The notes under the pieces are model-generated. The model was not told the origin of the DNA. It saw nothing but the letters and a program-made list of their open reading frames with translations, and did no database searches. Source: Leptasterias polaris (taxonomy: Eukaryota; Echinodermata; Asteroidea; Forcipulatida; Asteriidae). From it: a stretch of 64,000 nt of DNA. This document shows positions 11,612 through 20,852 of this stretch, piece after piece. The translations under genes were made by a program, and so were the position numbers. Within the stretch, counting starts at the first letter, position 1, and every line of letters begins with the position of its first letter. The stretch is taken from assembly GCA_037783415.1 (NCBI GenBank), contig JAZGTN010000094.1, positions 496,001 through 560,000 of the forward strand, read 5' to 3'.

Positions 11612-11756
11612 TATCATTTTATAACAATAACAAAACTCAGGCCTGGCGGTTGGTGTCGCTGTTGATTGTTTACGTTGCTGCTGGCCAGCTGATTTGGTAC
11701 TCAACATGGCGGCGGGTGTCAAAATCTGACGGTGTGACGTCACGTGAAACCTCTCT

Positions 11757-11880
11757 TATAGAGTGACATGTACAAAATCCTATTCGAAACTTTTTTCCCT
11801 TCACGTTTCTGCACCTACAGTTGAAATTTTTGAGCTGGTAATGCTGCGTGCTACGCTGGTAACAAACCCAACGGTTCACG
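11757..11880 (+). repeat. Partial, internally deleted copy of repeat block B
   Basis: Immediately right of the transposon end, 11761-11821 matches 3953-4018 (from GAGTGACATGTACAAAATCC on). It then jumps to a segment equivalent to 4186-4246 (GAAATTTTTGAGCTGG to TTCACGTAT). The join deletes ~165 bp. It ends exactly where block A of copy 2 begins. Confidence 0.6.
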
Positions 11881-12769
11881 TATCGTAGGACGCCCTGTAT
11901 TCAGGGCGTCCCTGAAATCGAGGCAAATCTTTTACCTCTCTGCGCGCGATGTAAACAGTCCCTAGATACAATTTTTGTGGTTTGACTTGCCAAGCAAAGA
12001 GTCTCCTCTCATTTGACCAAAACTTAGAAACATGTAAGGCTCCACTGGTTAGTTGCACTTGTAAATGCAAAAAGTTGTGGTATTTAGGCATTTCTGCAAG
12101 GTACAAAAATATGTCATACTGTCGGGGCCATAAAAAAAAAATTCCCCACCGAAAAAGTTTCATCAAACACTTTTTCAATTCACAATTCACGATGATCAAA
12201 TCATGTGACTGAACATTCTGCTGAGCATTCTGGGAAAAAAAATACAGAGGCTTAAAGAAGCCAGGTGCCTTATATCATTTTCTAATAGTCTGGATAATTT
12301 TTTTTTTGTAACACTCTATCATTTTTGTTATTAATATTAAAATTTAAACATCAGCTTTGTGATTCGATTATCACTGTTTATTTATATGCTTTATTTTAAA
12401 TGTTAAGAAACATAAAATGACACAAAACTAAATAAAAATAAGATTTCAAAGCCAAAAATTATTTACATTATTTTTTTTTTTTTTTTTTTTTAAGTTTTTG
12501 AAAAATACCATGGTTATTTTTAGAACTAGATAAAAAAATATGTTGAATAAAATGAAGAAAACTGCTGGCTATAGAGTCATACACTAAGTCTCACAGAACA
12601 CTTGTAGTCACTGCAGATGTTTCTTCCACGTATGGCTTCACCCGGACACCATACTTTCTTGTTTGCATCGAAAATAGGTCAAACTCAAAACAAATGGGAC
12701 GCTATATTGAAGTCATCGAAGATCGGTGCGTGGTGTGAAAGTTTCAATGTCCATCACGTTTTAATATAT
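11877..12769. repeat. Repeat block, copy 2, part A
   Basis: Near-identical to 2872-3770, including the hairpin at the left edge, the poly-T tract (12473-12492) and the final GTTTCAATGTCCATCACG segment. It is cut off by the LTR at 12770 and continues as part B at 22893. Confidence 0.8.
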
Positions 12770-13488
12770 TGTAACGATTCCGACCCCCCTTTTTCTTGTA
12801 CCTAGGGGAGAGGAGCCGGTATCATCCGATGAAACTCCAGGGAGAAATGTTATGGGGGAAAACCTTATCTACTCGACATAATCAGACATGTTGAAAACAG
12901 AGGGTTACTGTCAACCAAAGATCTGTATTAATTTATTGTCTCCAACTCCTTATTCATACAACATTCACTTGTAAACTAATGTTGAAACTAATGGTACATG
13001 AGTATAGTTTATTACGGGCCTTCAATTGTATTGGTAGCGTGGACTTCAACCCTATAGTTATAGTCATTACGTGTTGAATAGAATGGTCTTTGTGTCTTTG
13101 GTCTTGTGGTGAGGACAGCTCCAAGAAAAGAGTCCCCGAAAAATGAGTTTGCAGCTGAATTTATAGCCATCAGAAGTGCGTATGCGCAACACACACTTCT
13201 GTTACATACGCGGTGATCAATGCGCACTAAATTATTGACCAATCACAAACACCTTTCTACGGTAGCTTGCTCCACTTCAGCTGGCGCGCGCCCGTACTCT
13301 GATCCTGCGTCACGCGTGTGCCTCATAAAGAATACTCAAGCACAACATGGCGCAGCCACAGAATCGGAACGGCACGTAGCTGGGTGTCACAAGCCTGCAA
13401 AAATATTACTGTAAGGAAAGAACAATAGAAATGAAACATTGAAATAAATAGTTGTCTATCTTAATTACACATGGCGATTTTCGCCACA
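12770..13488 (-). repeat. 3' LTR of the Gypsy-type element
   Basis: 719 bp; starts TGTAACGATTCC on the plus strand and ends CGCCACA. The only open frames (13012-13242 and 13220-13414) recur unchanged in the other LTR and have no domain. In element orientation this is the downstream LTR. Confidence 0.93.
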
Positions 13489-13653
13489 TTGCCGCACACT
13501 TAAAATTCGAATGCGTCCTCGCATTCATTAACTCTCAAGAAGAAAAAGAAAAAAACAAACCAAAACTGCAAAGTTAAATTGACTTTTTGCCTTGGCTTTT
13601 TCACCACATTGCCGCACACTTAAAATTTGAATGCGTCCTCGCATTCATTAACT
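13481..13653. repeat. Direct repeat at the internal side of the 3' LTR
   Basis: The sequence at 13481-13535 (end of the LTR, TTGCCGCACAC, then GAATGCG-TCCT-CGCATTC) recurs at 13601-13653 with few changes, offset 120 bp. It covers the place where the polypurine tract should be, and no clear purine tract is visible next to the LTR. A duplication of the LTR boundary is one explanation. Confidence 0.6.
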
Positions 13654-14976
13654 TTTCAAAAAAAAAATATAAAAAAAAATGCAAAATTAAACTGTGCCAA
13701 TATTAAATAACTTTTAAATTATTTCTGTACAGCTTTATGCCTATTTTCTTGTGATTTCGTTTGTGAAACAAGCATTTTGACAATAGCACTAATTATATTC
13801 AACAACAGTCAGAAGTAGCAAGTAGTATAAACTTAAGACTAGTATTACTATCTAACTAAGAATAGATAGGGGCCTCAACATGCAATAAAAATATATTTAA
13901 AAAAACAAAAAAAACATTTCAACAAATTTGTTATTGATTGACTTTAAACTGTATAAACCAATCAAATCGATAGAACAAGCATGACAAGTTATTAAATCAT
14001 CAAAGTTAAATCAATACAACCATGACACCCGGTGGATGGAATGGAAGCTACACTACTACCATGACTATATACAGTACACAGCTTGCTACCTACTGCTGAC
14101 ATTGACAATGACATGACCGACTGGTGCTGTGTGCTGCTCTGCTCAGCCCCCGTCACGTTTCCAGACCAGGAGTGCAACACATTTTTATTAAATTTTATGC
14201 CATAGTTATGATTAATCGCTATCCTATGTACAGTCGTTTCCACTCCTCAAAGTCAAACTATTTAAGTCAGTTAAGTATTTACATTACCTCTACTCTATGC
14301 CAGTTCAAAGTGTCTCTGTATTTATATAGAGCATGGGAGCAGACATCTTTTCTACACTGGTTTCCCGTTTCTGTACACTTATATTAATGAATGGATATGG
14401 CCGGAGACGCGGCCGTGTACCACTGAATCACACGTCCGGTCCGGGGACCGCTAACTCTGACCAATCAAAGGCTCAAATTCTGCAGGGCTAATTTACATAC
14501 AGCTACCTGAGCTGACCCCCGGGTCAGTCTTAATAAGCTAGCTCAAAAGCGCGGCGGTTCAAATGTCATAATTACAAATCTCGTCTGCCCTAGCTCTATT
14601 ACATTATATAATAGTGTTTAACAAGGAGATGGATTAAAAGAAAGCAACTTATTTTAAACCATCGTTACCGTTCCAGATCCTAACTTAATGAAGAATGCAT
14701 TTTCGAGTACAAATTACACGTAATAGTGTACTAATTAATTTAAGTTTAGAGCGCCATAGTAGTGTGTTGGTCTGAACAAAACATAATTTTTTATTTTATT
14801 TTTTTTTTTTTTTAACGTCACGTTAACAACAGCAACACAAATGTAACGTAGCCTTGATTTTAGGCAATAATTTGAATAAATATACAATACTACTTACAAT
14901 AGTCCCGGACAGGGGATTCTTCAGGTTTGGAATGAAACGAAAGGCTGGCAAAATAAAGACAGTGTTCAATGTTCAT
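13654..14976 (-). other. Non-coding 3' tail of the Gypsy-type element
   Basis: AT-rich sequence between the third ORF and the 3' LTR. No domain is seen in either strand; the small frames at 13992-14387 look random. A T-rich tract lies near 14790-14813. Confidence 0.5.
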
Positions 14977-15972
14977 TCATATTTCGTGTGATGCATGATG
15001 GTGTGATGATGACTCCGTTGCGGTCGACGTGGCACTTGAACTGCGGGCGTATCCCACTTGCCATTGGGGCCTACCGAAGGCGGCGTTTGCCGGGAGGAGG
15101 TACTCATTGAATCGTACAGAGTAAATCTTTCCATCTGGGAAATGGGCAGACTCCACCACCTGCCTGAAGATTACCCCATGGTCAAGCTGGTGTAGCTCAT
15201 TCTCTCTGACCGTATGAAGATTTTGTTCCCTTGCAGCTATCCTGGCCATCTCGACTTCTGCGCCAGCGATTGACCGTGGCGGACCAGTACGTAGCTGGGA
15301 CGACTGTGCCGCTCCTGGGCTTGACTGACGCGGGGCTCCGGGGTTGTTGGCACCAGACTGTCGGCCTCTCTTGGGGGGAGCATCTGGCTCAGTGGGTGGG
15401 GTCGTGGGCGGCAAAGGGGCATTGGCTTTCTTGTCGTCAGCAGATGTATTGAGTTCCGGAAAGAGTTCTCGATCCGGAGTTGTTGGGGCATGGGGCATCA
15501 AGGGGGAAAACCGAGGGCAGTCCGGTGATGAGGCTGGCTGTTGAGACGGTGACCTGGATGGGAAAGGGGAAACCGGTGGAAGTGTGATGACGGCCGGTGT
15601 CATCTTCTCGAGGATTTCTCTCAATTTCTTCTTGTCTGCTGTTGTTGCTGTCTTTGTTGTCCGATCTTCTTTGTCCTCTGCTGTCTTTGATTTCTTGTTT
15701 TCTTTACTCTTGTTGACTTTGTGTACAATGGGGAGGATGACCGTCTTCACTGTTTTGGTGACTACGTCTGCAGACTTTCTCTTCTTATTGACGCTGCCTT
15801 GAGCCCTGCATTCACTTGGATGAACCTTGTGTTGCCTCAGCATGTGTTGTTGCAGAAACCCAAACTGCCGAAAACACTTGCCACAGCGGGGACAATCAAA
15901 CTTTTCTTTTTCTTTCTGTTCTTTGCCGGATTCTTTTCCTTCTCGATGTTTGTCCATATTTCCGCTTCTCAC
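14977..15972 (-). CDS. Third ORF of the Gypsy-type element: C2H2 zinc-finger, proline-rich protein
   Basis: 331 residues, same strand as gag-pol, in the position where some elements carry env. The N-terminus is highly charged (KHREGKESGKEQKEKEK). It is followed by one classical C2H2 finger (C27, C30, H43, H48), a lysine-rich segment (about 60-120), a long Pro/Ser-rich region (about 125-225) and a C-terminal part with VIFRQVVES and GKIYSVRFNEYLLPAN. No signal peptide or membrane segment is visible, so it is not a classical envelope protein. The ORF ends in a His/Ser-rich tail. I do not recognise it. It may be a captured host gene fragment, an element-specific nucleic-acid-binding protein, or part of another element nested inside. 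Its intact frame in a young element suggests it is functional for the element. Confidence 0.7.
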   Translation of the reverse strand: MRSGNMDKHREGKESGKEQKEKEKFDCPRCGKCFRQFGFLQQHMLRQHKVHPSECRAQGSVNKKRKSADVVTKTVKTVILPIVHKVNKSKENKKSKTAEDKEDRTTKTATTADKKKLREILEKMTPAVITLPPVSPFPSRSPSQQPASSPDCPRFSPLMPHAPTTPDRELFPELNTSADDKKANAPLPPTTPPTEPDAPPKRGRQSGANNPGAPRQSSPGAAQSSQLRTGPPRSIAGAEVEMARIAAREQNLHTVRENELHQLDHGVIFRQVVESAHFPDGKIYSVRFNEYLLPANAAFGRPQWQVGYARSSSATSTATESSSHHHASHEI

Positions 15973-16801
15973 CCTGGTGACACTTTGTACAATGTTATCT
16001 CTCTATCTGTCCGCCGACGAATGTGTGTGTGCTTAATATCTTGTTGATCGTTTTTATGCTTGTCACGCACAGGTCCTTTTCTTTCATATTATTATTATTT
16101 GCCGCCACTTTTCATGACGTCACATTTTAGTCGTCTGCTAACTTCAGCCATAGGCCTTGAAGATGTTCCGTCGCATTCTTTCATCACCTTCCTTTGTAAT
16201 CGAACTTTTCTACGAGCACGTCTTATTACTGATTTTTTTTTATTTATTTTTTTATTTCTGTTTATCGTTATTCTCTGTTTTCTTTTATAATTTCACACTG
16301 CAACTATTATGCTGACTCTCATCATCATTGCGGTCTCTCCGCAATCAACGTATGTACGAGGGCGCCCTTCATAATTTCCACTCCGTGCGTGCACTGTGTA
16401 CCAAAAGCACGAGTAATATCACACCATAGAGTCCAGCATTGATTAGGTCCCTCTTCGAAGGTCTAAAGCGTAATGCATTAAACATCTTGAGCACTGTCGT
16501 TGGTGATTTATTTCAAGTTCTGATGGGCTTTTAAAGAATGTTTGCTCCTGGCCAGGGATCAATTTATCTTACCCAAATCCGTGAAAACTTTTTTTTTCAC
16601 CAACTATCTTTGTCGTGCATCGACGTCTCATTTCATGCTTTTTCCACTCCAACCTTTGAATTCTCCTTAATCCCTTGCAATAATTCTTGATTGAATTTCC
16701 GTAGTATGTACTACACTACCCAATATTATTATTTCTTTCTGTTTCTTTGAATCATCAGTACTACTTCTTAGATGTTCACTTGGGCTCGAGCCCCTTGTGT
16801 A
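15973..16801 (-). other. Spacer between pol and the third ORF
   Basis: About 830 bp with T/A-rich tracts (16228-16252) and no recognisable domain on either strand. It could contain a splice acceptor for a subgenomic RNA for the third ORF, but none can be picked with confidence. Confidence 0.4.
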
Positions 16802-17527
16802 TTAATATTTGTATCTTGCCGGCCGTCGGCGTTCTCGCTGACTTCGGCGTCTGTCTTGAATCTCATGGAATTCCGGTTCCTTTGATTGCTTTTTCTCATG
16901 CCGTTGATGGCTTGACAAAACGTTCTCTTTATTTGTCCTTTCCGTCGTCTCCCTGCTTTCTTTATCTTGAACAAGACTTTCGCTATCATCAAGCCGTCTT
17001 TCTGCACCACCTTTACTTCCATTCACCGTCGCTGGAGTTTTTGCCCTTGTCATGTCTTGATACCACTTTGGCGCATTCTCTCCAGTATAAGGTTTTAGTC
17101 TATTGTAGTGTACAATTCTCGGCTTTCCCTTCGCTCCTTTCTGAATTCGATACGTGACGTCACTCATACGCGTTGTTACCACATATGGTCCATCCCACGG
17201 TAATTGAAACTTGGGACAAAGACCTCGTTTTCGTTTAGGGTTATACAACCAGACTACATCTCCTCTGTTATATCCCCCACGATCTGCTTTGTGGTCATAG
17301 TTGCGTTTCTGTCTGTCACTTGCTATCTGAAGATGTTTTCGTGCATATTGATGGACTTGCTCCATACATTCTTGGTGACGAGCTGCATATTCAGTTTGAT
17401 TTTCTTGAGGGTCACTCTTTGGTCTCTCAATGAGTAAATCGACCGGCAATATTGCCTCCCTTCCCATCATCATCTCATTGGGTGTGCAACCGGTCGTTTC
17501 GTGATCAGCAGATCTATAAGCCATCAT
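16802..17527 (-). CDS. pol 3' part: integrase C-terminus with GPY/F domain (shifted frame)
   Basis: 241 residues in a different frame from the upstream pol ORF. It begins inside the integrase core at MMAYRSADHETTGCTPNE, a segment that directly continues the catalytic core in Gypsy integrases. It then has the GPY/F module (WDGPYVVTTRMSDVTYRIQ near 125-145) and HYNRLKPYTG. It ends with a basic tail (RRRSQRERRRPARYKY). No chromodomain is seen. The separation from the upstream frame looks like a single-base insertion between about 17514 and 17545, or a sequencing error. Confidence 0.85.
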   Translation of the reverse strand: MMAYRSADHETTGCTPNEMMMGREAILPVDLLIERPKSDPQENQTEYAARHQECMEQVHQYARKHLQIASDRQKRNYDHKADRGGYNRGDVVWLYNPKRKRGLCPKFQLPWDGPYVVTTRMSDVTYRIQKGAKGKPRIVHYNRLKPYTGENAPKWYQDMTRAKTPATVNGSKGGAERRLDDSESLVQDKESRETTERTNKENVLSSHQRHEKKQSKEPEFHEIQDRRRSQRERRRPARYKY

Positions 17528-20500
17528 GGCATAATGGCAAATAGATGTCCCAGTCTCTCTGGTTACTGTCTACAAACATGGCTAGCATATTTTCAATGGT
17601 TCTATTCGCCCTTTCAATCATTCCATCAGATTGAGGATGAAGTGCTGAGGTTCTTGTTTTATCAATGCCAAGTAGATTGCATATTTCTTTGAAAAGCTGA
17701 GACTCAAAGTTTCTCCCTTGATCTGTATGGAGCTGCATTGGGACTCCATATCTGCAGACGAACTGTTCAACAAAAACCGTTGCTATGGTAGTGGCTTCCT
17801 GATTAGGTATTGCATACGCCTCGGTCCACTTTGTGAAATAATCACCAACGACCAAAATGTATCGGTTACCTCGATCAGTCAGGGGTAGCGGACCTAACAC
17901 ATCCATAGCCACTCTTTCCATGGGTACTCCCACGTTGTAAGTCTTCATTGGGCTTCGACGAGTCTTATTTGGGGACTTTCTTGACGCGCACTTGTCACAT
18001 GCAGAAACGACGAGATTCACATCTCTTTGCCACCGGTTCCAGTAGAATCTGTCTCTTACTCTTTCTCTTGTTTTATTTTGTCCAAGGTGACCACAAGTCT
18101 TATCACTGTGTAATCGTGTTACCAGCCCTTTTCTCAGAGTCTTTGGAAGAACAATCTGCCACTTGACCTGATCACCCGCCGCAGTCTCCCATTGTCGGCA
18201 TAAGATGCCATCACGTATGTGTAATCGTTCCCATTGCGACCAGTAGCTCTTTACTTCTACACCTTCATGTGAGATGTCAGCCCATTTCGGCCGCTCTGTT
18301 ATAGTCTCTTTCCATTGGAGTATTTTACTGATACTTTTGTCTTTTCTCTGTGCATCTTGGAGCTCCTTTGTAGTTATTAAATCTTCTCCGGCTACTCCTT
18401 CTCTTGATTTATCTTGAATGTTGGACGTGACGACTCCACAGAATGGATTGCTCAATTCTATAGGTGTCTTGCTGGTTCTCTCTGTACCTGCACTAATTGT
18501 ATCTTTGCGCTTTCTCGGCTGTCTCATTCCATATTTTATCTCCGGTGTAACACCGTATCTCTCTATCTTGTCACACTGTGTACAATCATTGCAAGGTTTC
18601 CTTGACAGACCATCAGCATTCCCATGTTGCTTACCTGGACGATGTTGGATGTCAAAATTGTAGGTGCTCATAACCTCCAACCATCGCGCAGTTTGTCCCT
18701 CTGGATTCTTGAAATTCATCAGCCATCGAAGTGCTCCGTGATCTGTTCTGATGAGGAATTTCTTGCCATACAAGTAATGATGGAAATGTTTGATGGAAGC
18801 CACTACCGCAAGTAGTTCCTTCCTTGTCACACAGTAGCTTCTTTCAGCTTTAGACAAGGATCTGCTGTAATAGGCGATGACTCTCTCCTCGCCATCTTGT
18901 ACTTGAGATAGCACTGCCCCTATACCTTGATTACTTGCATCCGTGTCTAAGATGAATGCGTCATCAATCATTGGATACACCAGTATTGGAGTTGATATCA
19001 ATTCTCTTTTTAGGCGTTGAAACGCACCTTCACATTCCTTTGTCCAAACAAAGTTAACTTGTGCCTTCTCTGTTAATCGATTCAAAGGTCTTGCAATTTC
19101 GGCAAAATTCCTGACAAATCGTCTGTAATACGAACATAATCCTAGGAAGCTCCGTACTTCAGTGACCGTTGAAGGGGTAGGCCATTTCTCGACTGCTTCG
19201 GTCTTGATCGGGTCAGTCTGAATTCCTTCACTTGACACGACGTGTCCCAAAAACGTCACACTCTGCTGGAAAAGACGGCACTTCTTTGGGCTTAACTTAA
19301 GGCCAGCTGTTCGTAATCGAGTCAGTACCTCTTGCAATCTGTTCAGGGCAGATTTGAAATCATCTCCATAAACAATGATGTCGTCAATGTACAACAAGCA
19401 TGTCTGCCATTGTAATCCTGATAACACTCGTTCCATCAAGCGCTCAAAAGTGGCGGGAGCATTGCATAAGCCGAATGGCATCACATTGAATTCATAAAGC
19501 CCTTGTTGGGTTATGAACGCCGTTTTCTCTTTATCTTTATCTGACATCTCTACCTGCCAGTACCCACTTGCCAAGTCCAAAGTTGAAAACCACTGAGACC
19601 CGGATAAAGTGTCCAATGAGTCATCAATTCTTGGTAAAGGGTAGGAATCTTTGATCGTGGATGAATTAAGTCTTCGATAATCTACGCAAAATCTTATTGA
19701 TCCGTCCTTTTTCTTTACTAAAACAATAGGCGACGCCCAGGGACTTGATGATGGTTCAATGACCCTTCGCTTTAACATCTTGTCAATCTCTTCTTTTGAT
19801 ACGCCCCTTTGATGTATCGGGAGTCTTCTTGCCGGTTGTCTGATAGGTCTTGTCCCTCCAGTATTTATTTCATGCTTGACAACTGATGTCTTCCCAAGAT
19901 CCTCTGAATTTTCAGCAAAAACGTCTTGAAATGTTGCTAAGACTCTTGCCAATTGCGTCTTTTGACTTTGATCCAGTCGTTCGCTGCTTGCCTCGTATAG
20001 TTCTGTCAAATGGTCAGGGATTTCTTGCTTTACTTGAAAGGGCGGTTGCTGTTTTAACGCAGCAATCTGATGATTATCATTTTCTTGAATTACTTTGTCA
20101 CTTTCAACTGGTTCACACATAGCCATAACTGTACCTTGATGCACAATTATCGGTTCATCTCTAAGGTTGAGAACTCTGACTGGTACCAGCTCCTGTTGGA
20201 TATCAACCAAGGCTTTGGCAACCATTACCTCGTGATTCTTTATGAATCTTGATTCAGGCTCAACAATACCAAATTCGATATTTCTATCTCTGTGTTGTAG
20301 TTTTCCGGGCATTAATATCTCTCCTCTTGCCTCAATCGTCACAGTTCGGTCCGCTATCACTCGAGTACACTTGTGAGATTCTGACATTAGGTAAACATGG
20401 CATTTGACTTGTTGATTTTCTATTCGCAATTCGCCTTTCCCCAGATTCAACGAACAATTATACATCTGGAGAAAGTCGTAGCCTAGAATCCCTTCAGGTT

Positions 20501-20852
20501 CAATATCAGCAAGGTACACATCATGGGTCACTGTTTTACTTTGTGTACCAACTTGAAACTCTAGTCCGAGTTGTCCTCGTCCTAAGCAAGGAGCAAGTTG
20601 TCCATTAGCCATTGCCACTCTTATGTCAGTGTAACTTAGGTGAGGTCTTGAATTTTCGGGAATTTTGTAATAGATGTCCGGACGAAGAATAGTCAAACTT
20701 GCTCCCGTATCCACCAGAAAATTTGCTTGAACTCCATTAACTTTAACAATCACCTCGATGCCTTGGGTAGTTATCACATTTGTTGTCGATAAATGCTCGG
20801 TTACTGTCGGTCCATCATCACTCCTTGATTTCCCAGCCGCCTGCTGGACCAC
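17514..20852 (-). CDS. Gypsy-type pol: protease, reverse transcriptase, RNase H, integrase
   Basis: 1,112 residues. Protease: FLVDTGASLTIL (D48-T-G). Reverse transcriptase: FSTLDLASGYWQVEM and catalytic YIDDIIVYG near residue 487. RNase H: DTDASNQGIGAVL near 634. Integrase: HHCC zinc-binding region (H..H..CDKC, about 930-965), then the DDE core with D in MDVLGP near 981, D in HTDQGRNF near 1037 and E in MIERANRTIE near 1077. The frame then stops at 17514 just before the expected core continuation, which resumes in another frame at 17527. The first codon of this open frame is GTG, not ATG, and the frame overlaps gag by 52 bp in the -1 frame. So pol is probably made by ribosomal frameshifting from gag. 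Confidence 0.93.
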   Translation of the reverse strand: MVQQAAGKSRSDDGPTVTEHLSTTNVITTQGIEVIVKVNGVQANFLVDTGASLTILRPDIYYKIPENSRPHLSYTDIRVAMANGQLAPCLGRGQLGLEFQVGTQSKTVTHDVYLADIEPEGILGYDFLQMYNCSLNLGKGELRIENQQVKCHVYLMSESHKCTRVIADRTVTIEARGEILMPGKLQHRDRNIEFGIVEPESRFIKNHEVMVAKALVDIQQELVPVRVLNLRDEPIIVHQGTVMAMCEPVESDKVIQENDNHQIAALKQQPPFQVKQEIPDHLTELYEASSERLDQSQKTQLARVLATFQDVFAENSEDLGKTSVVKHEINTGGTRPIRQPARRLPIHQRGVSKEEIDKMLKRRVIEPSSSPWASPIVLVKKKDGSIRFCVDYRRLNSSTIKDSYPLPRIDDSLDTLSGSQWFSTLDLASGYWQVEMSDKDKEKTAFITQQGLYEFNVMPFGLCNAPATFERLMERVLSGLQWQTCLLYIDDIIVYGDDFKSALNRLQEVLTRLRTAGLKLSPKKCRLFQQSVTFLGHVVSSEGIQTDPIKTEAVEKWPTPSTVTEVRSFLGLCSYYRRFVRNFAEIARPLNRLTEKAQVNFVWTKECEGAFQRLKRELISTPILVYPMIDDAFILDTDASNQGIGAVLSQVQDGEERVIAYYSRSLSKAERSYCVTRKELLAVVASIKHFHHYLYGKKFLIRTDHGALRWLMNFKNPEGQTARWLEVMSTYNFDIQHRPGKQHGNADGLSRKPCNDCTQCDKIERYGVTPEIKYGMRQPRKRKDTISAGTERTSKTPIELSNPFCGVVTSNIQDKSREGVAGEDLITTKELQDAQRKDKSISKILQWKETITERPKWADISHEGVEVKSYWSQWERLHIRDGILCRQWETAAGDQVKWQIVLPKTLRKGLVTRLHSDKTCGHLGQNKTRERVRDRFYWNRWQRDVNLVVSACDKCASRKSPNKTRRSPMKTYNVGVPMERVAMDVLGPLPLTDRGNRYILVVGDYFTKWTEAYAIPNQEATTIATVFVEQFVCRYGVPMQLHTDQGRNFESQLFKEICNLLGIDKTRTSALHPQSDGMIERANRTIENMLAMFVDSNQRDWDIYLPLCHDGL

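Larger units (their letters stand above)
4836..11756. mobile_element. ISL2EU-like DNA transposon with two convergent genes
   Basis: A ~6.92 kb element. Its ends are inverted: AGAGAGGTT at 4836-4844 and its complement at 11748-11756. A 12 bp perfect inverted block (CATGTTGAGTAC) lies exactly 48 bp inside each end (4884-4895 and 11697-11708), so the terminal inverted repeats are ~60 bp and imperfect. Inside are a plus-strand SWIM/YqaJ/PHD gene (5030-8262) and a minus-strand THAP/DDE transposase gene (11611-9802). From memory, ISL2EU elements encode a transposase plus a second protein with a YqaJ-type nuclease; the assignment rests on that gene pair. The transposase is damaged (see its entry). 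Flanks belong to the B repeat, so it inserted into that block. Confidence 0.75.

Noticed and set aside
13012..13414. Open frames repeated at 22416-22818
   Set aside because: They are LTR sequence, identical in both LTRs because the LTRs are.
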